DNA of 64,000 nucleotides, from NCBI GenBank assembly GCA_013400975.1, contig WBMZ01000355.1:372001-436000 (forward strand). The letters are read 5' to 3'. The notes beneath the pieces are model-generated. The model was given only the letters and a program-made list of their open reading frames with translations, did not search any database and was not told the origin of the DNA. The DNA comes from Atrichornis clamosus. Lineage: Eukaryota; Chordata; Aves; Passeriformes; Menuridae. Below are positions 1 to 11,150 of this stretch, one piece after another. Made by a program: the position numbers and the translations under genes. How positions within the stretch are numbered: the first letter of the stretch is position 1; every line of letters begins with the position of its first letter.

Positions 1-1311
1 TCATGAAATATAAGCAGAGAGTGGCAAAAAGACCTCAGCTACACAGTATAAAAATAAACTAGTTACCAATTATTTCCATGAAAGCTAAAGATGTAACAAA
101 AAAGTTTGAGTATCCAAAGTCATCCAAGGTTAAACTCTTTTAAGCTTGATCCAGACTGTTGTGTTTGGGTTCTGTTCAGATTTGTGTGAAATTATGTACC
201 TATGAGCAACAATGCCTTGGCAGTAAAATGAAATTAAGTGTCCATCTGCCTTAGCTTAGGCTCTTATTTCTTGCTAATAAAACTCCTCTCAGCTGAGAGC
301 TGGTAATTGCCATTTGCCTACAGTTGCTTTCTGACAGATGCACACAATTTTTGAGCTCTGCTGATCACCTTTGAGTCCCTCTCAAATAAAACCAACAGTA
401 ATGAAGGTGTAAGTGTATGTACAGAGAAAAAGTAAGTGTGTTACACTTCAAGTGGAATACAGTGATTATCAACGATGAATCTTGGAATAAATTTTTTAAA
501 AGTTTTCCTGAGATTACAGTGATGATTACACCACCTTCACCCTACATCATGAGCACAACGGGCAGATTGTGCACGAGATGTGAGAGGCAACGAGTGCAAA
601 TGAGAAGAGAAAGTGGCATGAAAATCCACTTCTCATCACATCACGATGCTATATTGGAATCTGAAACTATGAAAGAGGCCATGCCTATTGGCACCTTCCA
701 AAACGCTTTTCCATTTCATCAGCAGCTTAGGTCTGTCCTGGGTGCTATATCACACTCCTTCATGGAAAAACACATCTGAGATAGTGTGTGCATCTCCCAC
801 AGGCAGCAACCTGCCCTGGGATCTTGGAATCCTCTGTCTCCACCATGGCAGCGAACTGCTAAGAAATTCTGCCTTTAAAACAGGCAACAACACATGCACT
901 AAATGCTATTTTTAAAGCCATGCCAATTAATGGCCTAAAATAGAAAACATGATGATGGCTTTAAACCTCAACAAAATGAATCAAGCACATCATAAATTGC
1001 AGACGTTAAAATACATAAAGTACTGTGGAAGGTATCTACACTCCTCTCTGTTAAGAAGACAGGATGCATAGTCTACACAGTGAATAAAATATCCTAAAGC
1101 ATTTCATTCATACAGGACACAAGACTGACACAGGGTACAAGTTTTAAGTATCTAAGCAAATAAAATATTTTTAAGTATTATTTCTTGATGAAGCCTGATC
1201 CAGGGAAGACCATATTTTAAAGCACAATAGTAGACAATCAGTATTCCAATTCTTTCAAGGTTATATGAGGCAAGTCAGCTACAATGCAAATTTGACGAGA
1301 CCATAATTTTT
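1..1311. other. Unique AT-rich non-coding sequence
   Basis: No recognisable repeat or exon. A 120-codon open frame at 417-779 (+) has no family features and overlaps a second open frame in another phase, so I read both as chance. Most likely intergenic or intronic sequence next to the LTR. Confidence 0.6.
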
Positions 1312-1896
1312 TGTTGTGGTCTAACCCCAGCCAGCAAGTAAGCCCCACACAGCTGCTCACTCACCCTCACCACATCCCAGTGGGATGGGTGAGAGAATGG
1401 GAAGAGTAAAAGTGAGAAAATTTGTGGGTTGAGAGACAGAGCTTACACGGGACAGAAAAAGAAATAATAATGGTAGTAATAATAATAATGATGATGATGA
1501 TAATAATACAATTTGAATATACAAAACAAGTGATGCACGATGCTATTGCTCACCCCTCGCCAACCAATGCCCAGCCAGTCCCCAAGCAGCAGTCCCCCAG
1601 TCAGCTTTCCCCGACTTTATATACTGACCATGCCACTATATGTCATGAAATATCCCTTTGGTCAGCTGAGGTCAACAATCCTGGCTGTGTCCCCTCCCAA
1701 CTCCTTGCACCTCCCCAGCCTTCTCGCTGGCAGGGCACCAGAAGTTGAAAAGTCCTTGACCTAGTATAAACACTACTTAGAAACCACTAAAAGCATCAGT
1801 GTGCTACCAACATTATTCTCATCCTAAATCCAAAACACAGCACTGTTCCAAGCTTCCAGGAAGAAAATAAACTCTATCCCAGCTGAAACCAGGAGA
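1312..1896 (-). mobile_element. Solo LTR of an endogenous retrovirus (avian, probably ERVL-like)
   Basis: Read on the minus strand, this 585-bp block begins near a cctggtttcagctggga-type start and ends ...ggggttagaccacaaca, which I recall as the two ends of an LTR common in neoavian birds. A TATATAAA box lies on the minus strand at 1617-1624, in the right place for a U3 promoter. A low-complexity ATT/ATC stretch follows it. The terminal TG at the 5' edge is eroded (tctcctgg where tgtcctgg is expected), and the ATTAAA-type polyadenylation site appears lost. No second LTR and no internal retroviral coding sequence are present in the window, so this is a solo LTR left by recombination. The flanks ttttt (1307-1311) and tgttt (1897-1901) could be a worn 5-bp target duplication, which would favour ERVL, but the match is only 4 of 5 in simple sequence. 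Confidence 0.8.
1462..1509. repeat. AAT/ATG trinucleotide low-complexity tract inside the LTR
   Basis: Runs of aat and atg triplets, interrupted by ggtagt. Related LTR copies carry a similar triplet tract as I recall them, so it probably belongs to the LTR and is not an independent microsatellite. It is likely to vary in length between individuals. Confidence 0.8.
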
Positions 1897-4680
1897 TGTT
1901 TATACAATAGGAATTTCAAGAGCTAGAATGAAAAACATAAAATTTGATTCTAATAGCGCTTTATTGAAGATCTATAAAGCTCACTGAAAAGCCTGAAAGG
2001 TTATATTGTAGCAGATTAAATTTTAAATCAAGTGCATATACAGCCACTGAAAAACTAATGCATAAAATATAATGAGAATAGGTATCACCAGCACTGAACT
2101 CTAAACTGCATTCTGATGTACTCAGTCTCATAGACTCAGCACAATTAAAAAGAAGAGATTGGAAGTCCAACCAGCTACTAGATTCAAATATTGCCCCAAA
2201 GTTGTTACAATAGATTACATCTGTGGATCTCTTGTTTCTCTTATTGCTTATGCATGGTTTTGAATATTGATTTGAACTTTAAAGCTGAATGTAGTTTCAT
2301 AACACAATAAAAGATTCACTTGTAGCATTGTGAGCAATTTAATCCCTACAAAAAAGAATTTATGCTACCAGTTTTCTAGCCTATGGATAATTTTATTTCA
2401 ATGGAGAAACTCCACATTAACTTACATAATACTAATTTATTACTTAAGTACAGTTAGGATTTAACTATTTAAGATGCTTTTTGTACTTTTCATTTTGGGG
2501 GGTGTATCTCACCCCTATGCAAATGGAAATTCTGTATCTTTTATCCGTTCTTCAATTATAGGAACAAACTAAGGAAAAAAAAATGCAAAAGCTGTCAAAG
2601 TTGGAGGACAATGAAAATATGACCATATTTAAGTTTTGTTTTGGAAACAGGTACCACTTCCAGAAGCATGCTTAAGTTAATCCTAAATGGAAAATATACA
2701 CAGAAGGAGTTAAGGGCAAGAGCAAGCTTTTACATCCCAAAGAAGAGTCAAAATCTGATATGTTACCATCAAATTACTTCTAAAATCACAACAGAGTTGG
2801 GTTAGAAAATCTCAGGCAAATGGCTTTATAAGCCAAGCAAAACCAGATATCCCCTGGTAAAAGCATTTCTATCTTACCTCCCAAAGAATATCAGAAAACA
2901 AATTAAGATGAAGCTTTACCAGAAAATGTATGTATTAGAAGATGCAGTTACTGGACAGATAAAATGAGCTCAAGCTTTTTTCATTGGTAATGGAATATAC
3001 ACACATTTAGTGCAAAAATATAGAACTTTGTTGACTCAGATATATTTAAATCAAGTGCACCAGATTTTCCTTTATCTGTGCTCTTTGAGGGATGCAATAT
3101 ATAATCCTTAGATGAATGGATCCTCAAAAATCCTTTGCAGCAAGCTACTCTTTAAAATTCAGGGTATTCCATGGTGCTGTATTTGTACCAGCTATGAATG
3201 TTATAGGAGCACAGTAGTGGCTTATCTAAGTGCAAAACTGTTAACAGGGGTGGTGGCAGGCTGTCAGTTCCAAATGGTACTGGCACCATGGGATTCATGG
3301 AGTCTTTGAATTAAACTCTGATTTCAGTTGTACTAACTTTATCCTGTATGAGTCAGTTTTATTGAGGGTAGTCACTCTTAAGAGTCATGAGTATTAATTT
3401 AATTTAAGGAGGCTGAACACTGTTGTTGATTTGCTATTGCAACACCTCAGCCTTCCAGTGACTGCAGTTTAATACTGCAAAGGTTTATTGCAATCTGTGC
3501 TCTGAATTGGACATGAAGTGGCAGGACCATTAGTTTGTTCAGTTCTCTCACCACTGTCAGTCTACAAGAGTGAACAGACAGCTCTGATTGTCATGAAATG
3601 GATGATTCTGCCTTTATATCTTATCCACTGAGTATTGCAAAGTCATAAGTTAAAGTGCTTTTATGGAAGTTGAACATGAGTGGCATAATTTTAGATTTTA
3701 AAAAATGAAACTGTTGAGGTTTCAAAAGATGAAAGAGATTGGAGGAAAAAGAGAAAAATACAGTCAGAGGCATTTATCCAGGCCATCATTTACTTGGCAT
3801 TGAAAAAAAAGAATTTTTATAGAACATAATGATTTAGCTATAAAAAGAACTCTGGTGTAAACATTCTGAGATAAGAAAGAATAACTGCACCTTCCATCAT
3901 ATTGATGATCAATCTATAGAGACATATGTGGTATTTTACTGAAATTATTGTGCAGCATATGGCAACGAGTTGTTGCAATTTTTCTTTCAATTGTTACACA
4001 GATTTTACTATTTTTTTTTTGAACAGAAAGAACTATCTTACATTATTTAGACTTTATCAAAAACTATTTGTTTGTACAGTTGTAAAAGGTCACAGAGGAA
4101 AACAGGATGTAACAGTAAGTCAAGAAGAAAAATAAGAAAATTTCAGTGAAGAGATCAACCATTTCTCCTAAGCTATACCTTAAAAAAAAAATCTAATTTT
4201 CTGTCCAAAACATGCATTAAGACATTATAAGACTGTTAGATAATATGATTGCTAACATTGGAATTAGTTATGTCCTGATCAGACTTCCTAGAAAGAATGG
4301 ACTGCCATAAATTGTTCTAATAAGTATATATGATGTCTGAAAAGATGGCTTGTCTAGAATTCTTTTTTATCTGTCTAGTCATCACAGCATTCTATGAAAA
4401 TAGCATTACGTGGGATGAAGAAAGACTTGAAGAAACTGCAGCATTACTAGAAGTTGTAGGTGAGAAAAATTGGAGGAGATTATTAATTTTCTGAGGAATG
4501 TGAAAGTTCTGTCATATATATTTGTGTACATCTACGTACACACAGGCACAGAGAAGCACATTGAAAGACTAGTGCTCCAGGTCCAGACCTTGGGCATCAT
4601 GGGGATGAAAAGAAATTTTTTGTGAAATTAAACTGTTATAGGCATGGGGGTATGGACACTAGGACTCTTCCAATTTTATA
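1897..4680. other. Unique AT-rich non-coding sequence
   Basis: No clear repeat family or exon. Contains only short A and T runs (for example nine T at about 4012-4020) and a patch of alternating TA and CA dinucleotides near 4510-4545. Open frames here are 65 to 69 codons and featureless. Confidence 0.55.
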
Positions 4681-5240
4681 GTTATGAACTGCTGTGGGCA
4701 TTGTTTAAGTCTGGGGACAGGCTTTTGTCTAAGGCACAATGGTTTTTTTGGGTTACCTGCTTCCTAATGTGGTGAGGCTGTGTCACAATCAGGCAAGGGA
4801 CTGTACTGATGGAGGAGTGACTGCTCACCTTAAGCCCCAACCCTTTGCAGTAGCGGGTGATACCAGGTTGTTTTCCTGGCATCTTCCATCCCCTCAGCCC
4901 AGACTTACCCTACAGTTGCCACCTCCTGGCTTGTAACCTCTCCCAGAGCCCTTGTGCCCGTCACTGCCATGGACAGGGTTGTGTCATACGACTCTCGACA
5001 GTGTAACATTTTGACATGCAGTGCCTGGCCATGCAGATTGGTCACAAACCTGATAGCTTCCAAAATAACAGCGATGGAAAAGGTTCTGCGAAAAGGTTAG
5101 CCCTATTGACTGGGGTTCACTACTGTTCCAGAGAATGGCACGTTGCCTTGGGCATGTTTAAACCTCCACTTTGGAATTTCATTCCCAACTTCTTTCTATT
5201 CTCATTTGGTCGAATACAGTGTGTCTCTTAAATGTTTGAT
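4681..5240. other. GC-richer unclassified segment
   Basis: Base composition rises clearly over the flanks at about 4680-5000, with many cc and ct steps. Two overlapping open frames on opposite strands (4682-4882 minus, 4739-4936 plus) suit composition better than coding. It could be an old transposon or a divergent LTR, but I recognise no termini. Confidence 0.35.
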
Positions 5241-7887
5241 GCAGGCAGATTTTTTTAAAATAAATTTAAAGTGTATGTAGTCTAGCTACTTTTTCACAAT
5301 GCAATAGGAAAAGGGAAATACCTCCAATAAGATTGCAATGCCATCCACCTTCTCAAAAGATTATATATTAAATCAACTATAAAATCAAAAATACCATACT
5401 TTGCCACTAAGTTATTAAATGCCTGAAAAATATCTGACATTTTAGGGAAGCCGTTACAGAAAAAACGACACTGTATCTCATATTTCAAACATCCTTTAAA
5501 AAAGACCAATTTATCTGTCAGCTTCACTGTGGAAATCCAGGGCAACTCTGCCTATTTCTCTGTGGCCATTGCTGGCCCCCTCACTGGGGCTGATTGAGCT
5601 GAATAGAGTCTACAGGAGCCCCCTGTTGAACCCAACAACACCTGAATTTCAGCTCTAGTGTACAAAATTATTAGGCAGTGGTTCAGTCAGGCAAAGACCT
5701 AAGGCTATGTTCCCTCCCACACAAGTACGGAATTAGCCAGTAATACCCAATCCTCATTAATGCAAGTTAATTTTTATTAATGCTAACCAACACTGTGCCG
5801 TGATAGCCCCATTGCAATGATCTCTGTTCCTCTCCCTGCTCTGCAGGCTAAAATTTGTTTCCCCATCTGCCTCCCACTGCTCGCAGCCACTTTTTCTGGA
5901 ACCTCACTGCAGCAGTTCCTTCTCTTGTCTTGCCTCTCTTTTTGTCTGAGAAACATTATATTTCTGGCAAATTACTTGACATCATAGCTGAGTGCCCGAG
6001 GAGGTGCTGGTTCTGTTGCAGAGGACACATTATAGCTTGAACAAAAGTTCTCCAGTGTGCTTGTCTTTGCTAAAATCCTAGGAAATGTCTCTCGACATCT
6101 GACCTACTGTACTTAAACATCTGTAAATTTGATTTTTTTCCCCCCCTCATACTGAAAGACAGTGTGTAACTGCTTGGAGCTGTTAACTTTACACTGAGGA
6201 GTCTTTCCTCCCTCTATGTCTTTAAGGCTTTGGGCCTTAAGTACTTTTAAAACCTAAATGTACAATGAAGAGCAAGTATATGAGAATATAAATCAATAGA
6301 GTTTATGTTCATGTCTGATCACCATCTCCAAAAAAGGAGAGCAAAACAATTGCAAAGGCCAGTAAGACCATATCTCTCTTGCATATATTCTCTAATTCCA
6401 TAGGGAGATGTCACTAATAGTCAGCAACACCTCTCACTCCATGGTGCTCAGTTTCTCCAAACTCACAGGAGTGCTCTATGAAATGTATTAGAACACATCT
6501 TACTAGCCTTACGTAAGAAATACAGGTGGGTTTTTTCCACAAAAATGAGTGCAACAGGAAAATGCAGTACATTAAGAATCATCATTTTTCAATTGACAAT
6601 TGAGGTACAAAGTATAAAAGAAATATTTCCAGAATTATAAAAGTGAGGATTTTGCTTAGAAAATATTTATATAACTAAATTTCAAAATATAAACATATTG
6701 AAAGGAAAAATAAAGTCCTTTTTTTCCAGAGCATTCGAAGTTTTTAGACCATTGCTTCTTAAAATAATAGAAGAGCTGATAGAAATAGCAGATTGTTATT
6801 CTTTACATGAATCAGCACTACATTGGCATGACATACTGTCATCGAGCTTAGACAGATTTAATGAGTCAAGAAGTGTGGTAAGATTCAGGAACAGTGGGTT
6901 GCTTTTCAGATTTCAAAATTTGTTGATTCTTTCTATTCTTTGGTCATCTTAATATTTTTAAGAGCATTAAAATTAAATGAAAAGTAGGACAGTAGACACT
7001 GTTCCAGAGTCAGATAATTATGGCATTTCTACATATCCACTTTTACTTCCTAAAGATTTTGTTGAAACAACCTGTCACTTGTTATCTAGGTTCTTTTTTC
7101 TTTTCGTAGTGGTTTTTCCACTGAGTCACTATCACTTGTGCATTTTTTACATGCTGTTGAGCATTCTAAAGAAATTTTGAAATAAACATAATTCAAACCA
7201 AGCTAGTCTGGAAGATTTTTAATTCTGAAACATTAAAAAACCCCCGAAACAACCCTCTTTCACAGTCATTTGTGAACAGCCAAAATCTCTATTTTGTTAT
7301 CTTTGAGCTACCATCCATAGAACAACAAAGCAGAATAATTTCTTCTAAAAAAAATTGAATTTAAACACCTCTAAAAATCTTTTAATGATTCAAGGATAGC
7401 CAACCTATGGTGCATGAACCAAACCAAGGCCATTAGAAGGACTCCTACAGCTCACAACCTGCTAACTGTCCTCTTTTCTCAGTAGCATTGGAGGAAGGTA
7501 AACTATGTCACATGGAAAAGAAATCTCCACACAATAGTTGGCCTGTCAAGCTGTGTAGCCCCACAAACTGGCTGGGCTACTTCTGGGGTAAGTAAAATGT
7601 TTAGCTATTTTAATTTCTAAATAAAATCTTCCAAAAGTCTGCTTGGATCACAGGTCTGCATCGCCCAGAATGCTATTTTTCATAAATATCCCTCTTGATG
7701 TTGTTCTCATATTTAGGTCAGAAGAGATTAAAATAAAATATTTGTAATTTTCAGGGAAAAAAAACCCCAACCAACCTAAAAAACCTCTGCTTCTGTTTTT
7801 TTTTTTAATGAAAATTTGTAGAAAAGTATTTTTCTTATAATTCTTCTTATGGAAGTATTTGGAACCAAAGTATTTAAAAGAGCACCT
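5241..7887. other. Unique AT-rich non-coding sequence
   Basis: No recognisable exon or repeat family. Open frames of 60 to 84 codons show no motifs. The 3' part (about 7740-7850) is rich in A and T runs leading into the CR1 tail that follows. Confidence 0.55.
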
Positions 7888-8033
7888 GTCAAGCCTGACA
7901 GAGTGTAAGAAGCATTTGGACAATGCTTTCAGGCACATGGTGTGCTTCTTGGGGCTGTTCTGTGCAGGGCCAGGAGTTGAACTCAGTGGTTCTTCTGGGT
8001 CCCTTCCAACTCAGGATATTCTATGATTCTATG
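7888..8033 (+). mobile_element. CR1 LINE 3'-end fragment
   Basis: About 146 bp of the 3' untranslated end of a CR1 retrotransposon. Diagnostic pieces are agcatttggacaatgct, a caggcacatggtgtg segment, cagggccaggagttg, and the end gggtcccttccaactcagg followed by attctatgattctatg. 5' truncation is normal for CR1, and these elements do not make target duplications. It appears to be the same subfamily as the minus-strand copy near 10.2 kb, because both share the 'ctgtgcagggccaggagtt' block or its complement. Confidence 0.92.
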
Positions 8034-10198
8034 TTTCTCTACATGCATGCACATCAGCAAGCTGGAGTCATGGCAGATGTTTTTCCCCTGCTTCGATTCC
8101 TTAGTGTAGGGAAGGTGATGTTTTCTTCTTTAAATATTAAATATTATATTCAAGATACAACAAAGAAAAATAGTAGGGTTCTAACAAGTAAATATTTATA
8201 AATTAAAGCATTTTTGTGTTATGAAAGAAGCAATTTGGCCAGACCTATGTAACTGAGAAAAGGTGATGCAGCTGGGGCAGCTGAAATTTTTACTTATGGG
8301 AAAAGAAACTTCTGAGGTTATCTTGTTCTTAAAGAATAATGTGATACTCAAATGTATCTTAATGCAAGTTTTCTCAAGTGCTTTCCAACAGACACTGTCA
8401 TTCCTGGAATTTACAGTGAAGAAAATTGCTGCTTTAACAAACTAGCCAATTTCTGAAGTCTTCTAGTGGTTGAGTTACTTGCAGATTGATTCCTGATCAC
8501 TCCAGCTCTTACAGTTTAACGGGTCTGTGACCATAGTGACCTTACAGATATATTGCTCAAGGTCCTCACACAGTGTCAGCATTGAGAGAGGGGTGACTCA
8601 GCAGCCAAGTCAAAAGATACCATCCACTGGGTTCCTGATGGAGGTTTTGCCTTTCATAGTGTCTAGTCCTGTGCTTGAGATGAAGCAGTGTTACTGGGAT
8701 ACTTAAGGGAAGTCAGCTACACTCAATTTATCAGAGTTCACCCAAAGGCTTAAAAACCTTTTAAAACCTTTAAAACCTTTTAAAGACCTTTAAAAACCTT
8801 GATAGAGACTTAGGGGAGACTGCATTAAATATATCTGGTACTCATATACTTGTTAAGGAGTCAAAACCGTCTGCTTAGGTCACCTTAGCATACACCTGGG
8901 AAGAGCTTGGTCATCTTCAGCAGCAAGAAAACATGCTGGAAAACATTCCTGAAGGCTCTGGAGCATGACTCTTTATTTAAGGAGGTGACAGCTAGATAGC
9001 AACATGAGTGCAGTCTCCGTGGCCCCTCTTCACCTTATCCACAAGAAATCTCCTGGTCTCTCACAGAAAGTTCTGATAATAATGCAGATAAAAGTAAAAT
9101 ACCCACTCCTTGTGTCTTTCACCTACAGTTTGCAGAAGTGGTGAAGAAATAAAGGAATTAGTTTTTACTTATATTTAGCAACTTTTAACAGAGGCACAAG
9201 GAATCATCAGCTGCATTTCAGGAGAGAGTATCTGAAGTGCAAATACCAGGGTGCAACTTCTGACACTTCAATTTTTAATCAGTGCAGGAGGTGTTATTTT
9301 TTTTTCTTTATTTTTCTAAGCTGTGTTGAGATTAGAGGAATGCTCCACTGTATGACTATTTCTGAGCTTTGCCCCGAAGTCTCACTTCTCAGGATGAAGT
9401 CTTTTCAAGTCTCCTTTGCCATTAACAGGAACTCTAAGTCCAGTAGAAAAAAGTCACTAAAATGTTTCTACAGGAAAATAATGTTTAACTAGGAAGGTAT
9501 GAACATATCTTTGAGGCAGCTTTTTGCAAAGTATGAAAGAATGAAAACTCTCATTACAATCACCATTTGCCCAAAGCCAGCCTGATTAACTCGGTAATTA
9601 GAAGTAATGCTTATTGCTTTTATATAGAGCTGACATCAACACAGTGTAATTTCAGTACAACGTGCAGAAAAGATGCTCCTTTTCTAAGAGTGCTTGTTTG
9701 TTGCAGTGCTGATTCAGCTCCTCTGATTCTATAGGTTGACTACATGCAGTCAGAGCTTATTTGGCTTAACTTAACATCAAAACAGTTAAAAAGGGTAGAA
9801 AACAAAAACTGAAAGATTCCCACTAGGAATAATTTAGCTTTTTCTGCAGATCCCTTAGGGTATAAATTAACACTCAGCTCCAGTTTCTGTAAAATAGTGC
9901 CCAATGGTCAATATATTAGAAACGTGTCAACATATTATATTACTTCCTCAAATCTGTACTTGATGGGATGTCTTAAGGTAAAATCAGAATAGAATTTGTA
10001 GATCACATTTGTTTTCAGTTAATTGCATTAATTAACTGTTGATAATAAAATATTAAATAGTATGAATGTTACATAAATAGTTTCCTAAGGACATTTATGA
10101 TCTTTTTCTATGACTTCACAAGACAAAATAGACTAAACACACACTGGAATAACTTTTTTTTGAAACTTCCTTTTTGGAAAAAACAATGAAATAATTTC
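8034..10198. other. Unique AT-rich non-coding sequence
   Basis: Lies between two CR1 fragments. The only structured element seen is the short minisatellite at 8751-8800. No exon or further transposon recognised. Confidence 0.55.
8751..8800. repeat. Short AT-rich minisatellite, unit about 10 bp (ttaaaacctt)
   Basis: About five consecutive imperfect copies of ttaaaacctt, differing by one inserted or changed base (ttaaagacct, ttaaaaacct). The unit is almost its own reverse complement (aaggttttaa), so the tract can form small hairpins on either strand. Confidence 0.85.
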
Positions 10199-10450
10199 AT
10201 TGAATCACAGAATATCCTCAGTTAGAAAGTACGAACAAGGATCATTGAAGACCAACTCCTGGCCCTGAACAGGACATCCCAAGGGTCACACCATGTGTCT
10301 GAGAGCATCATCCAGATGTTTCAAGAACTCTGTCAGGCTTGGGGCTATGACCACTTCCCTAGGGAGCCTGTTCCAGTGCCCACCCACCTTCTGGGTGAAG
10401 AACCTTTTCCTAATATGTAACATAAACCTCCTCCAACAAAACTTCAGGGT
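10199..10450 (-). mobile_element. CR1 LINE 3'-end fragment
   Basis: The complement of a CR1 3' end: on the plus strand it opens with attgaatcacagaatatcc, then gaccaactcctggccctg, aggacatcccaagggtcacaccatgtg, cttccctagggagcctgttccagtgccc and gggtgaagaaccttttcctaa. Its 3' terminus is at the low coordinate, so the element points left. About 250 bp is kept, with moderate divergence from the recalled consensus. Confidence 0.93.
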
Positions 10451-10796
10451 AATTTTTCATTCAGGTATAACATCAACATTTTCTATTTCCATCAACTAAA
10501 TAATAAAAAGTTTCTCACTGGTATAGGATTTCCTATATCTGTTTAACTAATAGAGGATTACAATAGACAGAGGTCAATGTATTTTTAATAATAATAATGT
10601 AATTAAGCATCTCTCAACTGAAGCAGTATCCAGAGATACTCTTGCTCATTTCTGCACATTTTATACCAATCTTTTGACCATTTCCATCATCTGGTAGCTA
10701 TGGTTACTGTGTTTCAGTATTGTGTATCCCACAAGAAAGATACTAGAATAAGTTCAGTGGTGGTCTGAAAAGGTGGCTCAGAGCACGTGATATAGA
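10451..10796. other. Unique spacer between two CR1 fragments
   Basis: AT-rich, with an aataataataat run near 10588-10600. No feature recognised. The two flanking CR1 pieces point in opposite directions, so they are separate insertions and not one broken element. Confidence 0.55.
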
Positions 10797-11150
10797 GAGG
10801 TTGAGAGAGGAGTTTGTACAGCCTGGAAAAAAGAAGGGTAAGGCAGAAAACTTGCCTTCAGCTACCTGATGAGAGAGGATTGACTCATCTCCTAAATGCA
10901 GAGCAAAAATACAGAATTCACCAGACAAAAAGTACAACAGGGGTAGTTAAGCACTGGAATGGGTCACCTGGAGACATTGTGAAGTCTCTCTCCTTGGAGA
11001 TATTCAACACCTGACTGGACAAGGCTTTGGCCAACCTGATTTAACTTTGAAGCTGGATGTAATTTTGGAATTCAAAGTTGTTTCTACTTTGACTGGGAAT
11101 TGCACCAGACATCCTCCAGAGATCCCTTTTAACCTAAATTATTATATGGT
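10797..11150 (+). mobile_element. Diverged CR1 LINE 3'-end fragment
   Basis: Order of recognisable CR1 blocks: gcctggaaaaaagaaggg, gctacctgatgagagagg, taagcactggaatgggtcacctggag, tccttggagatattcaacacctgactggacaaggc, and the end gacatcctccagagatcccttttaacctaaattatt. The match to consensus is clearly poorer than for the 7.9-kb and 10.2-kb copies, so this is an older insertion. Open frames crossing it (for example 10814-11014) are artefacts of the element. Confidence 0.85.

Noticed and set aside
417..915. Overlapping 120- and 75-codon plus-strand open frames
   Set aside because: No domains, no splice or promoter context, and mutually overlapping frames; such lengths occur by chance in 64 kb.
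2125..2185. CR1-like phrase (catagactcagcac, ttggaagtccaacc)
   Set aside because: Only two loosely spaced matches, without the diagnostic terminal block.
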